Below, one piece after another: positions 49,963 to 59,800 of a stretch of 64,000 nt of DNA. Both the position numbers and the translations under genes were made by a program. Numbering within the stretch: the first letter of the stretch is position 1; each line of letters opens with the position of its first letter. Origin of the DNA: an uncultured Pseudomonadota bacterium (GTDB taxonomy: Bacteria; Pseudomonadota; Gammaproteobacteria; Xanthomonadales; Wenzhouxiangellaceae); NCBI GenBank assembly GCA_937138395.1, contig CAKZPB010000079.1, forward strand, positions 34,260 through 98,259, written 5' to 3'. The notes beneath the pieces are model-generated. The model did not search any database. It saw nothing but the letters and a program-made list of their open reading frames with translations, and was not told where the DNA came from.

Positions 49963-50826
49963 ATGTCTGACGATTCATCAATCCGTGCGTCGCATCCGAA
50001 TGGCCACTTCTACTCGCCGGTTGTCGATCCGGCAGCGCTTGAAAGCCAGAAGGACAGACTCTGGCCGGAATCCATACCCGAATGCCTGGGCATCGATTTC
50101 AACGATGCATCACACCGTCGAGTTCTGAAACAGGATTTCAAGCGTTTCATCAAGGACTACGATTATCCGGAACAGGCGCAGGATGAAAGCAGTTTCTACA
50201 CCCAGAACTCCCAGTTCAGCTGGCTGGATGCAAGAGCGCTGTTCGTGCTGCTTCGATCACTGCGTCCGTCCCGCATTATCGAGGTCGGCTCCGGCTTTTC
50301 ATCGCTGCTGATGGCCGACGTCAATGACCGATTTCTCGAATCGGCCGTGGACATCACCTGTATCGAACCCTACCCACGCGATTTTCTTCGTCAACAACTA
50401 CCCGGCCTGAATCGAGTCATTATCCAATGTGTCCAGGATGTCCCGCTACAAACCTTCGAGCAGCTCAAATCAGGCGATCTGCTGTTTATCGACTCATCGC
50501 ACGTCAGCAAGACCGGCAGTGACCTTAATTACCTGATGTTCGAAGTGCTTCCAAGGCTGGATCGTGCTGTCCACATCCACTTTCATGACATTTTCCTGCC
50601 GGCCGAATATCTGAAGGAATGGGTGCTGGAGGATAACCGGAGCTGGAATGAACAGTATTTGCTGCGTGCACTGTTGATGCAGACCGATGCCTACCAGGTG
50701 ACTTTTGGAAGCAACTACGCGCAGCTGAAGTTTCCCGAACTGGTCGCCGATGCGCTGGGATTTGACGACCGCCGCTCATTCGGTGGCGGCAGTTTCTGGA
50801 TTCAAAAGAAAACAGATCCTCTCTGA
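49963..50826 (+). CDS. Class I SAM-dependent methyltransferase-like protein (Methyltransf_24-like)
   Basis: The 287-residue protein has a helical N-terminal part of about 95 residues and then a Rossmann core. IIEVGSGFSSLLMADV is motif I, DITCIEPYPRDFL follows as strand 2 with Glu, and GDLLFIDSSHVSKTGSDLNYL is the acidic motif IV region. HIHFHDIFLPAEY follows, a His-rich motif typical of methyltransferases acting on glycans or secondary metabolites. There is no signal peptide. It is 102 bases past srkA on the same strand, so cotranscription is possible. The substrate is unknown. Confidence 0.78.
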   Translation: MSDDSSIRASHPNGHFYSPVVDPAALESQKDRLWPESIPECLGIDFNDASHRRVLKQDFKRFIKDYDYPEQAQDESSFYTQNSQFSWLDARALFVLLRSLRPSRIIEVGSGFSSLLMADVNDRFLESAVDITCIEPYPRDFLRQQLPGLNRVIIQCVQDVPLQTFEQLKSGDLLFIDSSHVSKTGSDLNYLMFEVLPRLDRAVHIHFHDIFLPAEYLKEWVLEDNRSWNEQYLLRALLMQTDAYQVTFGSNYAQLKFPELVADALGFDDRRSFGGGSFWIQKKTDPL

Positions 50827-50848
50827 CGAGGTCCACGCATAACCTTTC

Positions 50849-53137
50849 TTACTTGGATGGTTCTGCCTTCTGAAATCGCTGCGCATCAACCACCGCAATC
50901 GCGGTCATATTGACAACGCGGCGAACGGTCGCTGAGGGCGTCAGCACGTGTGCCGGTCTGCCAACACCCATCAGAATCGGACCGACATTCACGCCCTTGC
51001 CGATCACGCGCGCCATGTTGAACGCAATATGGGCGGCATCCTGATCGGGCATGATAAAAAGATTGGCCTGACCAGACAGCGCAGAATTCGGGAAGATCCG
51101 ATTGCGGATGGAAGGCATCAAAGCCGCATCGGCGCGCATTTCGCCTTCAATTTCGAGCGCTGGCGCGCGTTCTCTAACGAGTTTGAGTACCTGCCGCATC
51201 TTCGAGGCCTGGGCATCCACGTGGCTGCCGAACGACGAATGCGAAAGCAGGGCCACTTTCGGCGTAATGCCAAACATGCGGACTTTCTCAGCGGCCATCA
51301 GCGTTACATCGGCCAGCTGTTCGGCCGTGGGATCGGCATTGACATGCGTGTCGCAAACAAAGTAGGTCCCGCTGTCGTTGGTCATGGCCGACAATGCACC
51401 CATGGTGGCAAGCCCCTCGGCAAAGCCAAGCACTTCGGTGACGTATTTCAATTTTTTATGATACTGACCAACCACACCGCAGATCATCGCGTCGGCCTCG
51501 GCGCGATGAACCATGACCGCAGCAATGACCGTGTTTCGGGTACGCACAATCGCCTTGGCTGAATCCGGCGTCACGCCCCGTCGCTCGGTAATCTGATGAA
51601 ACGTGGTCCAGTAATCCTTGAAACGCGGATCCGACTCCGGGTTGACCAGTTCAAAATGCTCGTTGATCTTCAAGCGCAGCCCTGCGCGCTCGATACGCAT
51701 CTCGACCACTGCCGGTCGACCGATCAGAATGGGTTTGGCCAAACCATCATCAACGATGGTCTGAACGGCGCGCAGCACGGTCTCTTCCTCGCCTTCGGCG
51801 AACACGACGCGCTTGGGGTTGTTGCGCGCCGCTTCGAATACCGGCTTCATCAACAGGCCGGTGCGGAACACGTATTGGTTCAAGCGCTCGCGATAGGCTT
51901 CGAGATCCTCGATTGGTCGCGTGGCCACACCGGATTCCATCGCGGCTTTTGCTACCGCCGGCGCAAGCTGGACCAATAATCGCGGATCAAACGGCTGCGG
52001 AATCAGATAATCGCGCCCGAATGTGACTGATTCGCCTTCATAGGCCTGCGCGGCCACGTCCGAGACTTCCATGCGCGCCAGCTCGGCAATGGCCGAAACG
52101 CAGGCCGTCTTCATTTCATCATTGATGGCGGTAGCACCCACGTCGAGCGCGCCACGGAAAATGTACGGAAAGCACAAGACGTTGTTGACCTGGTTTGGAA
52201 AGTCCGAGCGCCCGGTTGCAATCAACGCATCCGGTCGTGCTGCACGGGCCTCGTCCGGCATGATCTCCGGCACTGGATTGGCCAGCGCCAGGATGATCGG
52301 TTGATCGGCCATCTGCTTGACCATCTCGGGCTTCAACACGCCCGGCGCGGACACGCCCAGAAAGATATCTGCGCCAGCAATGACATCGGCCAGCGTGCGC
52401 GCTTCCGTATCGCGCGCATAGCCCGCTTTGCGATCGTCCATATCCTGATCGCGCCCGACATAGACCACGCCCTCACGATCGCATACCGTGATGTGCGCCT
52501 TCTGCAACCCCATCGTGACCAGCAGATCGAGACAGGCCATGCCGGCAGCGCCAGCACCAGAGGCCACCAGCTTGACCTCATCCAGCGACTTGTCGACCAA
52601 CATCAGCGCGTTGGTCACCGCCGCTGCTGTAATGATCGCTGTGCCATGCTGGTCATCATGAAACACCGGAATATTCATCCGGTCTTTCAGCGCCTGCTCC
52701 ACCTGAAAACATTCCGGTGCCTTGATGTCTTCCAGGTTGATGCCACCAAAGGTCGGCTCCAGGCTGGCGATGATTTCGATCAGTCGCTCTGGATCCGATT
52801 CATCCACTTCGATGTCGAACACATCGATATCGGCAAACTTCTTGAACAATACGCCCTTGCCTTCCATGACCGGCTTGGACGCCAGCGGCCCGATGTCGCC
52901 GAGACCCAGCACCGCCGTACCGTTCGAGATGACCGCTACCAGGTTGCCGCGCGCGGTGTATTCGCGCGCCTTGAGTGGATCGTTGGCAATTTCGGTGCTG
53001 GCCGCCGCAACGCCTGGAGAATAAGCCAGCGCCAGGTCCTTCTGGGTGGTCAGCGCCTTGGTCGGCGTGATCTTGATCTTGCCAGGGGTCGGATAGCGAT
53101 GGTAGTCCAGCGCCTGTTCGTTGAATTTGTCGTTCAT
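50849..53137 (-). CDS. maeB: NADP-dependent malic enzyme (MaeB type) with phosphotransacetylase-like domain
   Basis: The enzyme decarboxylates malate to pyruvate with NADP. The 762-residue chain matches MaeB (759 in E. coli). The N-terminal half has [17 protein letters not shown], the metal-binding [25 protein letters not shown] and [19 protein letters not shown]. Residues from about 430 form a phosphotransacetylase-like domain ([55 protein letters not shown]). In MaeB that domain is inactive but binds acetyl-CoA as an inhibitor. It ends a minus-strand run pyk-fba-maeB, though a terminator-like hairpin separates it from fba. Confidence 0.96.
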   Translation of the reverse strand: MNDKFNEQALDYHRYPTPGKIKITPTKALTTQKDLALAYSPGVAAASTEIANDPLKAREYTARGNLVAVISNGTAVLGLGDIGPLASKPVMEGKGVLFKKFADIDVFDIEVDESDPERLIEIIASLEPTFGGINLEDIKAPECFQVEQALKDRMNIPVFHDDQHGTAIITAAAVTNALMLVDKSLDEVKLVASGAGAAGMACLDLLVTMGLQKAHITVCDREGVVYVGRDQDMDDRKAGYARDTEARTLADVIAGADIFLGVSAPGVLKPEMVKQMADQPIILALANPVPEIMPDEARAARPDALIATGRSDFPNQVNNVLCFPYIFRGALDVGATAINDEMKTACVSAIAELARMEVSDVAAQAYEGESVTFGRDYLIPQPFDPRLLVQLAPAVAKAAMESGVATRPIEDLEAYRERLNQYVFRTGLLMKPVFEAARNNPKRVVFAEGEEETVLRAVQTIVDDGLAKPILIGRPAVVEMRIERAGLRLKINEHFELVNPESDPRFKDYWTTFHQITERRGVTPDSAKAIVRTRNTVIAAVMVHRAEADAMICGVVGQYHKKLKYVTEVLGFAEGLATMGALSAMTNDSGTYFVCDTHVNADPTAEQLADVTLMAAEKVRMFGITPKVALLSHSSFGSHVDAQASKMRQVLKLVRERAPALEIEGEMRADAALMPSIRNRIFPNSALSGQANLFIMPDQDAAHIAFNMARVIGKGVNVGPILMGVGRPAHVLTPSATVRRVVNMTAIAVVDAQRFQKAEPSK

Positions 53138-53173
53138 CGGAATCAGTGGATATCGCTCAGTTGATCAAAATGA

Positions 53174-53202
53174 AACAGGCTGGCATCGCAGGCCAGCCTG
53201 TT
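53174..53202 (-). terminator. Terminator-like hairpin between fba and maeB
   Basis: An eleven-base perfect stem (53174-53184 with 53192-53202) and a seven-base loop lie 26 bases past the fba stop. On the minus strand the stem is followed by TTTCATTTT, a broken T tract. It should end most fba transcripts or act as an attenuator before maeB. Confidence 0.75.
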
Positions 53203-53227
53203 CAACAGGGTTGAGACTTGACCGGAG

Positions 53228-54250
53228 TCAGCCCTCCAGATCCTGGCTCCATTGACCGAGCGCGGCCAGGCCATTCATCTTGGCCCGATGCAGCAGAATC
53301 TTCTGTGCACTGGCAACGTTGTGATCAGGATCAGCCGCCCATTCTTTCAGGCAGGCCTGCTGCAGCGCACGGCCATACGAAAAGGACAACGGCCACGGAA
53401 GGTCGCCCATCCGGTTCATCGCATCCAGATGCTGAGTCGCCTCGACATCGCCCTGGCCGCCGGAAAGAAACACAATGCCGGCCACGGCGGCGGGTACCGC
53501 ATTCAGCAAGCAGTCAATCGTGGCCTCGGCTACATCATCGACGCCAGCGCGATCACTGGCCTCACTGCCGGAAATCACCATCGACGCTTTCAGAATGGTG
53601 CCTTCCAGCAGCACGTTATGCTCGAACAGCGCGGAAAACAGCGCCTTCAGCGTCGCCTCGGTCACGTCAAAACTGGTGTCCAGATCATGCGTGCCGTCCA
53701 TCAATACTTCCGGCTCGACCATCGGTACCAGGCCGGCTTCCTGGCAGAGTGCGGCATAGCGCGCCAGCGCGTGCGCATTGGCGTCAATGCACGTTCGCGT
53801 GGGAATATCTTCGCCAATCGTGATCACTGCACGCCATTTGCAGAATCTTGCGCCTAACTGAACATACTCGGCCAATCGCTCGCGCAGGCCATCGAGGCCT
53901 TCGGTAATTTTTTCTCCATCGAATCCGGCCAGCGGCTTGGCGCCGGTATCCACTTTGATGCCCGGAATGACACCGGCAGCCTGCATGGCTTCGACCATGC
54001 TCGGGCCAGCCGGCGTGTTCTGGCGCAGCGTTTCGTCAAACAGGATGGCACCTGAAATATGCTCACCCAGCCCATCGGCGGTCAGCAGCATTGAACGATA
54101 GGCAATGCGATGCGCTTCGCTGTTATCAAGATTGACCGATGCCAATCGCTTGGCGATCGTTCCACTTGATTCATCAATCGCAAGAATGCCGCGACCGGGG
54201 GCGACCATGGCCTGGGCCGTCGCTACGAGTTGCTCCAGTTGATCCGTCAT
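53228..54250 (-). CDS. fba: Class I fructose-bisphosphate aldolase
   Basis: This aldolase cleaves fructose 1,6-bisphosphate to two triose phosphates through a Lys Schiff base, without metal. The 340-residue product has GRGILAIDESSGTIAKRL, FCKWRAVITIGEDIPT, VEPEVLMDGTHDLD and the active-site block LLEGTILKASMVISG with the Schiff-base Lys. The C-terminal LSFSYGRALQQACLKEWA is the eukaryotic-type family mark, unlike the metal-dependent class II enzyme of E. coli FbaA. The frame starts at 54283, but the ATG at 54250 has AGGAG seven bases upstream and begins the family at MTDQLEQLVATAQ. It follows pyk after 129 bases. Confidence 0.96.
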   Translation of the reverse strand: MTDQLEQLVATAQAMVAPGRGILAIDESSGTIAKRLASVNLDNSEAHRIAYRSMLLTADGLGEHISGAILFDETLRQNTPAGPSMVEAMQAAGVIPGIKVDTGAKPLAGFDGEKITEGLDGLRERLAEYVQLGARFCKWRAVITIGEDIPTRTCIDANAHALARYAALCQEAGLVPMVEPEVLMDGTHDLDTSFDVTEATLKALFSALFEHNVLLEGTILKASMVISGSEASDRAGVDDVAEATIDCLLNAVPAAVAGIVFLSGGQGDVEATQHLDAMNRMGDLPWPLSFSYGRALQQACLKEWAADPDHNVASAQKILLHRAKMNGLAALGQWSQDLEG

Positions 54251-54379
54251 GTAAGGGCTCCTGAATAAAATAATTCGACCCAAAGATCGATTTTGCTTAC
54301 CGATAGTAAATAAAGCACAAGTTCATAGGATTATTGTACTGTCTGACCTGAACTTCGGCGAGCCAAACTTTGCTTGAAT

Positions 54380-55858
54380 TCACAGGTTGGCCAACTCGGG
54401 CTGAGTCGAATCGTTCGTAGCCGCTGGTACCTTCAGAATCTTCATGGTGTTGGTGCCGCCGTGACGGCCAATCTGGTCGCCAAATGTCAGAATAACGCGC
54501 TGGCCCGCTTCGATCAGACCAGCTTCCAGCGCGCGCTGCAGGGCCTGCTCAACCAGCTCGGAACGATCGATCGGATCGTCGGCCAGACCGGCCGGGAAAA
54601 ACAGCGGCTGGACGTGCTGAAACAATCGCATCCTGCGCAGGCTGGCGCGATTGGGTGATAAAGCAATAATCGGCACCGGCGAGCGCACGCGGCTCAACCA
54701 CTGCGCCGTTGAGCCCGATTCGGTCAGCGCAATAATTGCATCCAGCGGCACGTTATTGGCGGTAATCATGGCGGCCATGGCAATCGCCTGATCGGTTCGT
54801 TCGGGTTTGACGGTCAGCCGGCGCTGCGGAATGTGCGCCTGGACGTGGCGCTCGGCCGCTTCACAGATTCGGCCCATGGCCTCAATAACCCGCACCGGAT
54901 GTTTGCCCACCGCCGTTTCGGCCGACAGCATGACCGCATCGGTGCCGTCAATCACGGCATTGGCCACATCCGAGACTTCGGCGCGCGTCGGGATCGGGCT
55001 CTCGATCATCGACTGCATCATCTGGGTTGCAGTAATGACCGGCCGGTTCAGATTCAGCGATGCAGTGATGATGCGTTTTTGCAGGCCGGGCAGCTCGGCC
55101 TCGCCGATTTCAACGCCCAGGTCGCCGCGCGCGACCAGTACAGCGTCCGAGGCTTCGATAATGTCATCGAGCTGATCCAGCGCTTCGGTGCGCTCGATCT
55201 TGCTAACCAGCGCCGCTTCACCGCCGGCTTGGCGCAGCAAATCCCGCGCGTGATTCATATCCTCGGCGCTGCGCGGAAAGGACACGGCCAGATAATCCAC
55301 CTGCCATTCAGCAGCCTTGGCGATATGCTGTTTATCTTCATCGGATACCCCCGGCAGCGACAAGCCACCGCCGCGCAGGTTCAGGCCTTTTCGGTCGTGC
55401 AGGCGTCCACTGGTCAATACCTGGCAATGGATTGTGCTGCCTTCAACCGCAACCACCCGCAGCGACATCAGACCGTCATCCAGCAACAACTCGGAACCCG
55501 GGCGAACATCCTGTGCCAGCCCGGCATAGCTAACGCCGACCTGATTTTGATCACCGGCCGGGGCGGCCTCGTCTGCAATCAGCGCAAACGAATCACCCAC
55601 ATTGAGTTCGACCGAACCCTCGCGAAATTGGCCGATGCGGATCTTGGGCCCAGGCAGATCGCCCAACACCGCAACGTCGGTGTCGAGCTCGCGCGCCACT
55701 GCGCGCACCAGTCGAATCCGACGCGCGTGCGATTCGGCATCGCCGTGCGAAAAATTGACGCGAACGACATCACAACCGGCCATGATGAGGCGTTCGATCA
55801 CGTCCGGATCATCCGTGGCCGGGCCGAGTGTCGCGACAATCTTGGTTCTGCGGTTCAT
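54380..55858 (-). CDS. pyk: Pyruvate kinase
   Basis: Pyruvate kinase makes ATP and pyruvate from phosphoenolpyruvate. The 492-residue product has the N-terminal RRTKIVATLGPATDD, MAGCDVVRVNFSHGDAESHA, the catalytic Lys in LVSKIERTEALDQLD, and ATQMMQSMIESPIPTRAEVSDVANAVIDGTD followed by AVMLSAETAVG. The C-terminal allosteric domain is complete (IIALTESGSTAQWLSRVRSPVPI). The frame opens at 55885, but the ATG at 55858 gives the standard N-terminus. Its position ahead of fba and maeB links lower glycolysis and malate decarboxylation on one strand. Confidence 0.96.
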   Translation of the reverse strand: MNRRTKIVATLGPATDDPDVIERLIMAGCDVVRVNFSHGDAESHARRIRLVRAVARELDTDVAVLGDLPGPKIRIGQFREGSVELNVGDSFALIADEAAPAGDQNQVGVSYAGLAQDVRPGSELLLDDGLMSLRVVAVEGSTIHCQVLTSGRLHDRKGLNLRGGGLSLPGVSDEDKQHIAKAAEWQVDYLAVSFPRSAEDMNHARDLLRQAGGEAALVSKIERTEALDQLDDIIEASDAVLVARGDLGVEIGEAELPGLQKRIITASLNLNRPVITATQMMQSMIESPIPTRAEVSDVANAVIDGTDAVMLSAETAVGKHPVRVIEAMGRICEAAERHVQAHIPQRRLTVKPERTDQAIAMAAMITANNVPLDAIIALTESGSTAQWLSRVRSPVPIIALSPNRASLRRMRLFQHVQPLFFPAGLADDPIDRSELVEQALQRALEAGLIEAGQRVILTFGDQIGRHGGTNTMKILKVPAATNDSTQPELANL

Positions 55859-56049
55859 CAGCCGCAGTCTAGCGGAAAGACTCAATCAGTACTATTCGAA
55901 GGCGTGAATATTGAATACTCACAAGAATATGGATTGGCTGCAGGAATCAAGAGCCCTGGCATCACCCACAACCAGCATCACCCACAAATTGAAGCATTAC
56001 CAAGCAACGCATCGTGCTTGATGCGTTGCCATCGATAGCGAGGTTTGAT

Positions 56050-56079
56050 CTCCGACCGGCGGCGTCCGCTCGGTCGGAG
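56050..56079 (-). terminator. Hairpin downstream of the YegP-like gene
   Basis: A nine-base perfect stem (56050-56058 with 56071-56079) and a twelve-base loop begin 14 bases past the stop of the minus-strand YegP-like gene. There is no T tract, so it may stabilise the mRNA end rather than terminate on its own. Confidence 0.45.
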
Positions 56080-56092
56080 GCATCGGGTTCAA

Positions 56093-56428
56093 TCAGGCCG
56101 TTTCGTCGACGACCTTAGCACCCTGAGATTGCGTGGCCACGCTCTTCATACCGTTCTTGCAGCCGGATTCCGAGGCATAGGTCTGGCTGGTGCCGATGAC
56201 CTGTGCATTGGCCGCTTTCAGCACAAAGGAATATTTTCCGGACGGCGTCTTCTTGTGCTCGAACCGATCCGGCTTTTGCGAGTTGGTCTGCACCGACTTG
56301 ATGCCGTTCATGCAGCTCGCTTTCTTGGCGTAGCCTTCGCTGGCCAGAATATTCTGCCCGTTGCCGGCTTTCAAGCGAAAACGAAATTCGCCTTTCTTGT
56401 CTTTATAAACTTCGAACTTTCCAGCCAT
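56093..56428 (-). CDS. YegP-like protein with tandem DUF1508 domains
   Basis: The 111-residue protein carries two tandem copies of DUF1508. Copy one (about 1-52) reads KFEVYKDKKGEFRFRLKAGN, then GQNILASEGYAKKASCMNGI. Copy two (about 58-105) reads RFEHKKTPSGKYSFVLKAAN, then AQVIGTSQTYASESGCKNGM. The fold is a small beta-beta-beta-alpha unit, and YegP of E. coli has the same tandem form. The function is unknown. The ATG at 56428 has a GGGAGG site; the frame start at 56440 does not. It is probably monocistronic, with 234 bases on the pyk side. Confidence 0.93.
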   Translation of the reverse strand: MAGKFEVYKDKKGEFRFRLKAGNGQNILASEGYAKKASCMNGIKSVQTNSQKPDRFEHKKTPSGKYSFVLKAANAQVIGTSQTYASESGCKNGMKSVATQSQGAKVVDETA

Positions 56429-56540
56429 GATGCCTCCCAAACAATATGAAAATTAAACGGACCGCAACCTGATCCTGCGGCTTCGAGATCTATTATGCCA
56501 AATGAATCCACTATTGCCTAATCCAGTGTTCTGGCTCGTT

Positions 56541-58676
56541 TCAAATTAAAAGACCCGTCCAGGTCAGCCAACCGGCTATGATCATGCTCGACACAGCAAC
56601 CGTGAGCAATCCAGCCCAAGTCCCGCTATTGAATGGTTTCCGAAGCAGCTGGACAATGGCCAACAGCACAATCAAGACCGAAAGGATGATCAGCGGCGCT
56701 ATCCATCCCGTTGGCCCGATTAGTCCCAGCGGCAAGACCGCAGCAGCACGCGCCAGCGTCTGACTGACGGCCAGCGCCAGCGATCCGATACCGGCCAGCG
56801 CCAGCGCCGCCGCCAGCCAGGCAAACAGGCGTTGCGTGGCGTAGCCCGGGATCGATTGATGACCATCCAGCCTGCGCCCGAGCCAGGCCAACGGGTACGC
56901 AAGCAGCGCGATCAGCAGCAGCACAACGGATAACGCAGGCAGAATCAGCCCGGTGTACTGTCCACGTTGAATTGATCGCAGCATTCTGAACGCTGCTGGA
57001 TCGGCCCTGTACTCAGTGACAAAATCCACAACCGGCATGTCGGCAATGCAGCTCGTATCGGGCGATTGGTCCGGCCGCCTCAGAAATTGCGTCATGATCT
57101 CGCTGGGACATTCAGGCAGCGTGGCAAAGTGGCCGGTATACGGGACTTCAACAAGCGTTGCGTTGCTCAGCCCCTCGAGCACATAGGCGGCAAAGGCCGG
57201 CGGGGTAATCGGATCAACCGTGCCTACCGCCAACAACACCGGCCGGTCGGATTCGAGATTGGTATGCAGTGGATCGAGCTCGTTCAAGCCCAAGGCATCA
57301 CACGCGGAAGACCGGAGTGTATCGCTGAGCACATCACTCCAGAACGGTTCGTTGTTCACCGTGTCCTCGTGAGTTTGCTGGTCACTCAGGGCAAAGCCGG
57401 TGCAGGTCGAAATGATGCCCATTCCTTCACCAACCGCTAATGACACCCGAGGGGCAAGTTGCTCTGCGAAGGCTTGCAGCGCCTCGATATTGCGGTTTTG
57501 CAAAGCGCTCATCATGGCTGGAAATGAAGGATACAGCGCGCGGTCATACAGCGCCTGAAATAGCGAGATGGCGACCACTTTCCGGTTCAGGATCACCTGT
57601 CCGCTCGGCGCAACCTCGGGCGGCAAATCCGTCAACACCAGAGGCCGATCTCGATAACTTTCCACCACCTGCTCAGCCCATTCGCTCAGGTCGCCAAACT
57701 GCTCGGCACAGGTGCCGTGCTCGACGCAGGCGGCATTGATCGCGTCGAGGGCGCTGCGCATGCCAAATGGCAAGTTGCTCCAGCTCATGGGCGGCGGCGC
57801 AATCACGGAATCCAGCACCGCCGCGCGAACACCTTCCCCATCGACGCGCAGCACCGCTTGTGCCAGTTCGGTGCCATAGGAAATCCCGAACACATTCCAC
57901 TGTTCAATTCCCAGTGCACGGCGAATATCCCGCATGTCCATGGCATTGTCCCAGCTTGTATAGGCCGTAGCATCGACGCCACGCTGCTCGCCCTCCTCCA
58001 GACAACGTTGATACCCTTCAGTCATTTGGCGGACCGATTGCTGGCTGTAAGGATCGGGGTGATCCAGCTGTGAAGTATTCAAGCCGCGGCAGAAAAAACC
58101 TTCCGAGTAGCCCGTGCCACGCTGATCGGGCAGAATCAAATGGCTGACCTGAACAAAATTCTTGTGCCAGGGCGATACGCCAGACACAAACCTTGGGGCT
58201 GCATCCATAATGGCCTGCCCCGGGCCGCCCGATAGCAGAACAGTAGTCCCTGCCGCCGGATCGTCCTCCGACGATCGAACCCTGGCAATGGACAGGCGGA
58301 TCAATCGGCTGTTCGGATCCCTGCGATTTTCCGGGACCAGCACATAGCCACACTGAATCCGATCCCGATCGTAGTCAACTTGCGCTGGAAACGGACAAGG
58401 CGCCGCTGACCACTCGGGCTCAAATGAACGCCAGGTCGGGTGTACCCGTGCAAAAACGGGTTGCAAATCGTCGTCTGGATCGGCTTCCAGAAACGCTGGA
58501 TCTATCAGCAGAGCAGGTGTCTGCGCATTTGAGCTGGCTGCTTCCGTTTCAAGCGCGGGATCCTGCCCCACCACAGGACTGACTGCCCCGACCAGTAACA
58601 GCGTGGCGCCAGCCGCGATACCTGTTGCGATAGTTGCGCGCGAAGTGAAGTCAACCAACGGATTGCCTTCTGCCAT
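56541..58676 (-). CDS. TAP-like alpha/beta-hydrolase peptidase fused to a C-terminal membrane domain
   Basis: The 711-residue product joins an exported alpha/beta-hydrolase to a membrane domain. An N-terminal hydrophobic segment (TIATGIAAGATLLLVGAV) acts as anchor or signal. The hydrolase has the oxyanion motif SGGPGQAIMDAAP, LPDQRGTGYSEG, the nucleophile elbow FGISYGTELAQA, the acid in VGTVDPITPPAFAAY and the catalytic His in VPYTGHFATLPECPSEI. These match prolyl-aminopeptidase and tripeptidyl-aminopeptidase relatives with the TAP-like C-terminal part. About five membrane segments then fill 595-711, which ordinary members lack. It follows the MAPEG gene by 48 bases on the same strand. The peptide or ester substrate is unknown. 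Confidence 0.85.
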   Translation of the reverse strand: MAEGNPLVDFTSRATIATGIAAGATLLLVGAVSPVVGQDPALETEAASSNAQTPALLIDPAFLEADPDDDLQPVFARVHPTWRSFEPEWSAAPCPFPAQVDYDRDRIQCGYVLVPENRRDPNSRLIRLSIARVRSSEDDPAAGTTVLLSGGPGQAIMDAAPRFVSGVSPWHKNFVQVSHLILPDQRGTGYSEGFFCRGLNTSQLDHPDPYSQQSVRQMTEGYQRCLEEGEQRGVDATAYTSWDNAMDMRDIRRALGIEQWNVFGISYGTELAQAVLRVDGEGVRAAVLDSVIAPPPMSWSNLPFGMRSALDAINAACVEHGTCAEQFGDLSEWAEQVVESYRDRPLVLTDLPPEVAPSGQVILNRKVVAISLFQALYDRALYPSFPAMMSALQNRNIEALQAFAEQLAPRVSLAVGEGMGIISTCTGFALSDQQTHEDTVNNEPFWSDVLSDTLRSSACDALGLNELDPLHTNLESDRPVLLAVGTVDPITPPAFAAYVLEGLSNATLVEVPYTGHFATLPECPSEIMTQFLRRPDQSPDTSCIADMPVVDFVTEYRADPAAFRMLRSIQRGQYTGLILPALSVVLLLIALLAYPLAWLGRRLDGHQSIPGYATQRLFAWLAAALALAGIGSLALAVSQTLARAAAVLPLGLIGPTGWIAPLIILSVLIVLLAIVQLLRKPFNSGTWAGLLTVAVSSMIIAGWLTWTGLLI

Positions 58677-58724
58677 AGCCTAAGATTCCTGTGTGATTTT
58701 TGGTTAAGGCCGCTGTAAACATCG

Positions 58725-59135
58725 TCAAATCAGCGGCAACAGCATCAGTGCAATCGAAGCGCCAAAACCCACCATCCAGATCAGCGAGCGCAACCAGTGC
58801 AGGTCGGCCAGGTAGCAGGCAATGTAGGTCAAACGGCTTGCAATGAACAGCATGGCCAGACCATTGACCCAGCCCGGATCGGCGCGAAACAGCAACGCCA
58901 ACAAAAGACCGGCAGCAAATACTGGAAACGCCTCGATTGTATTCTGATGCGCGCCCAGTGCGCGTGCGCCGAACCCGGTCAATCGGGCCTGCTGCGTGCG
59001 TGGATTGCGGTTGTCGTAGCGGCCATCCATTTGCCTGCGGGCCCAGGCCACCGGGAATTCGGTCAAGGCGATCAGCGCAGCAGCAGCGATCAGACATGCA
59101 ATAGCCAAGTCGTAATGGGTCGACAATTCAGGCAT
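58725..59135 (-). CDS. MAPEG family membrane protein
   Basis: The 136-residue protein has four membrane segments and the MAPEG pattern: LTEFPVAWARRQMDGRYDNRNPR, LTGFGARALGAHQNTIEAFPVFAAGLLLA, and ASRLTYIACYLADLHWLRSLIW. The NxxE-type loop (HQNTIEAFP) is the glutathione-binding region in eukaryotic members. Bacterial members have mostly unknown roles in membrane-associated, possibly glutathione-linked detoxification. The frame extends to 59183, but the ATG at 59135 gives the typical 130-140 residue length. It precedes the peptidase-like gene and may be cotranscribed with it. It is divergent from the ECF operon at 59270. Confidence 0.88.
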   Translation of the reverse strand: MPELSTHYDLAIACLIAAAALIALTEFPVAWARRQMDGRYDNRNPRTQQARLTGFGARALGAHQNTIEAFPVFAAGLLLALLFRADPGWVNGLAMLFIASRLTYIACYLADLHWLRSLIWMVGFGASIALMLLPLI

Positions 59136-59269
59136 GCGAAAACAACCGATTGAGTGCAAGGCTATTGTCACCGTTTTGTGCACTCGGCTTCAACTATTCA
59201 GGGCCGGTTGATTGAAACAATTCAACAATCCATTCCAACCTTTTGCACACTGGCCGCATCTTAGTGAGT

Positions 59270-59800
59270 ATGGATGCCATGGTGACCGATGAACAAACGA
59301 TGCTTGATGTGCAAGTGCAAGCCGCTCAGGACGGCGATAGGTACGCATTTGAGCAGCTGTATCAAGCTCATGCCTCGGGCCTGATGCCCATGCTTTGGCG
59401 CTTGAGCGGCGGCGATCGGGCGCTGGCCGAAGACTGGCTTCAGGACAGTTTCGTATTGGCCTGGAAAAAGCTCAAGCAGGTCAAGGAACCGAAGGCCTTT
59501 GCCGGCTGGCTGCGCAAACTGGCCGTCAATCGCGCGCTGAGCGAAAAGCGCCGTGGACGCCTTGAAAGCATTGCTGAATATGCCGAACCGGTCGCCCCGG
59601 AACCACCCTGGCCGGCCGCTGATCTGGACCTGGAGCGCGCCATTGCCGATCTGCCGAAGCGCGCACGCGAAGTGCTGGTGCTGTTTCAGCTCGAGGGCTG
59701 GACGCATGACGAAATTGCCCGGCATCTGAACGTCAATAGCGGCACCAGCAAATCACAGCTCAACCGGGCTCGATCCCTGTTGAAGGAGCAATTGAAATGA
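59270..59800 (+). CDS. ECF-type RNA polymerase sigma factor
   Basis: This sigma factor (about 176 residues) has region 2 as AFEQLYQAHASGLMPMLWRLSGGDRALAEDWLQDSFVLAWKKL, and region 4 as LPKRAREVLVLFQLEGWTHDEIARHLNVNSGTSKSQLNRARSLL. The arrangement is RpoE-like. The ATG at 59270 is preferred to the TTG at 59243 and the GTG at 59264; an ATG at 59279 is also possible. Its stop overlaps the next gene start in ATGA. That gene encodes a small single-span membrane protein that should hold the sigma factor in check, so the operon is a classic ECF/anti-sigma unit with a downstream target. Confidence 0.9.
   Translation: MDAMVTDEQTMLDVQVQAAQDGDRYAFEQLYQAHASGLMPMLWRLSGGDRALAEDWLQDSFVLAWKKLKQVKEPKAFAGWLRKLAVNRALSEKRRGRLESIAEYAEPVAPEPPWPAADLDLERAIADLPKRAREVLVLFQLEGWTHDEIARHLNVNSGTSKSQLNRARSLLKEQLK

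Noticed and set aside
52301..53164. Antisense frame of 287 codons opposite maeB
   Set aside because: It is a shadow of maeB with no domain and no initiation signal.
54833..56038. Antisense frame of 401 codons opposite pyk
   Set aside because: Its composition is that of a mirrored GC-rich gene. It has no motif and pyk is intact on the other strand.
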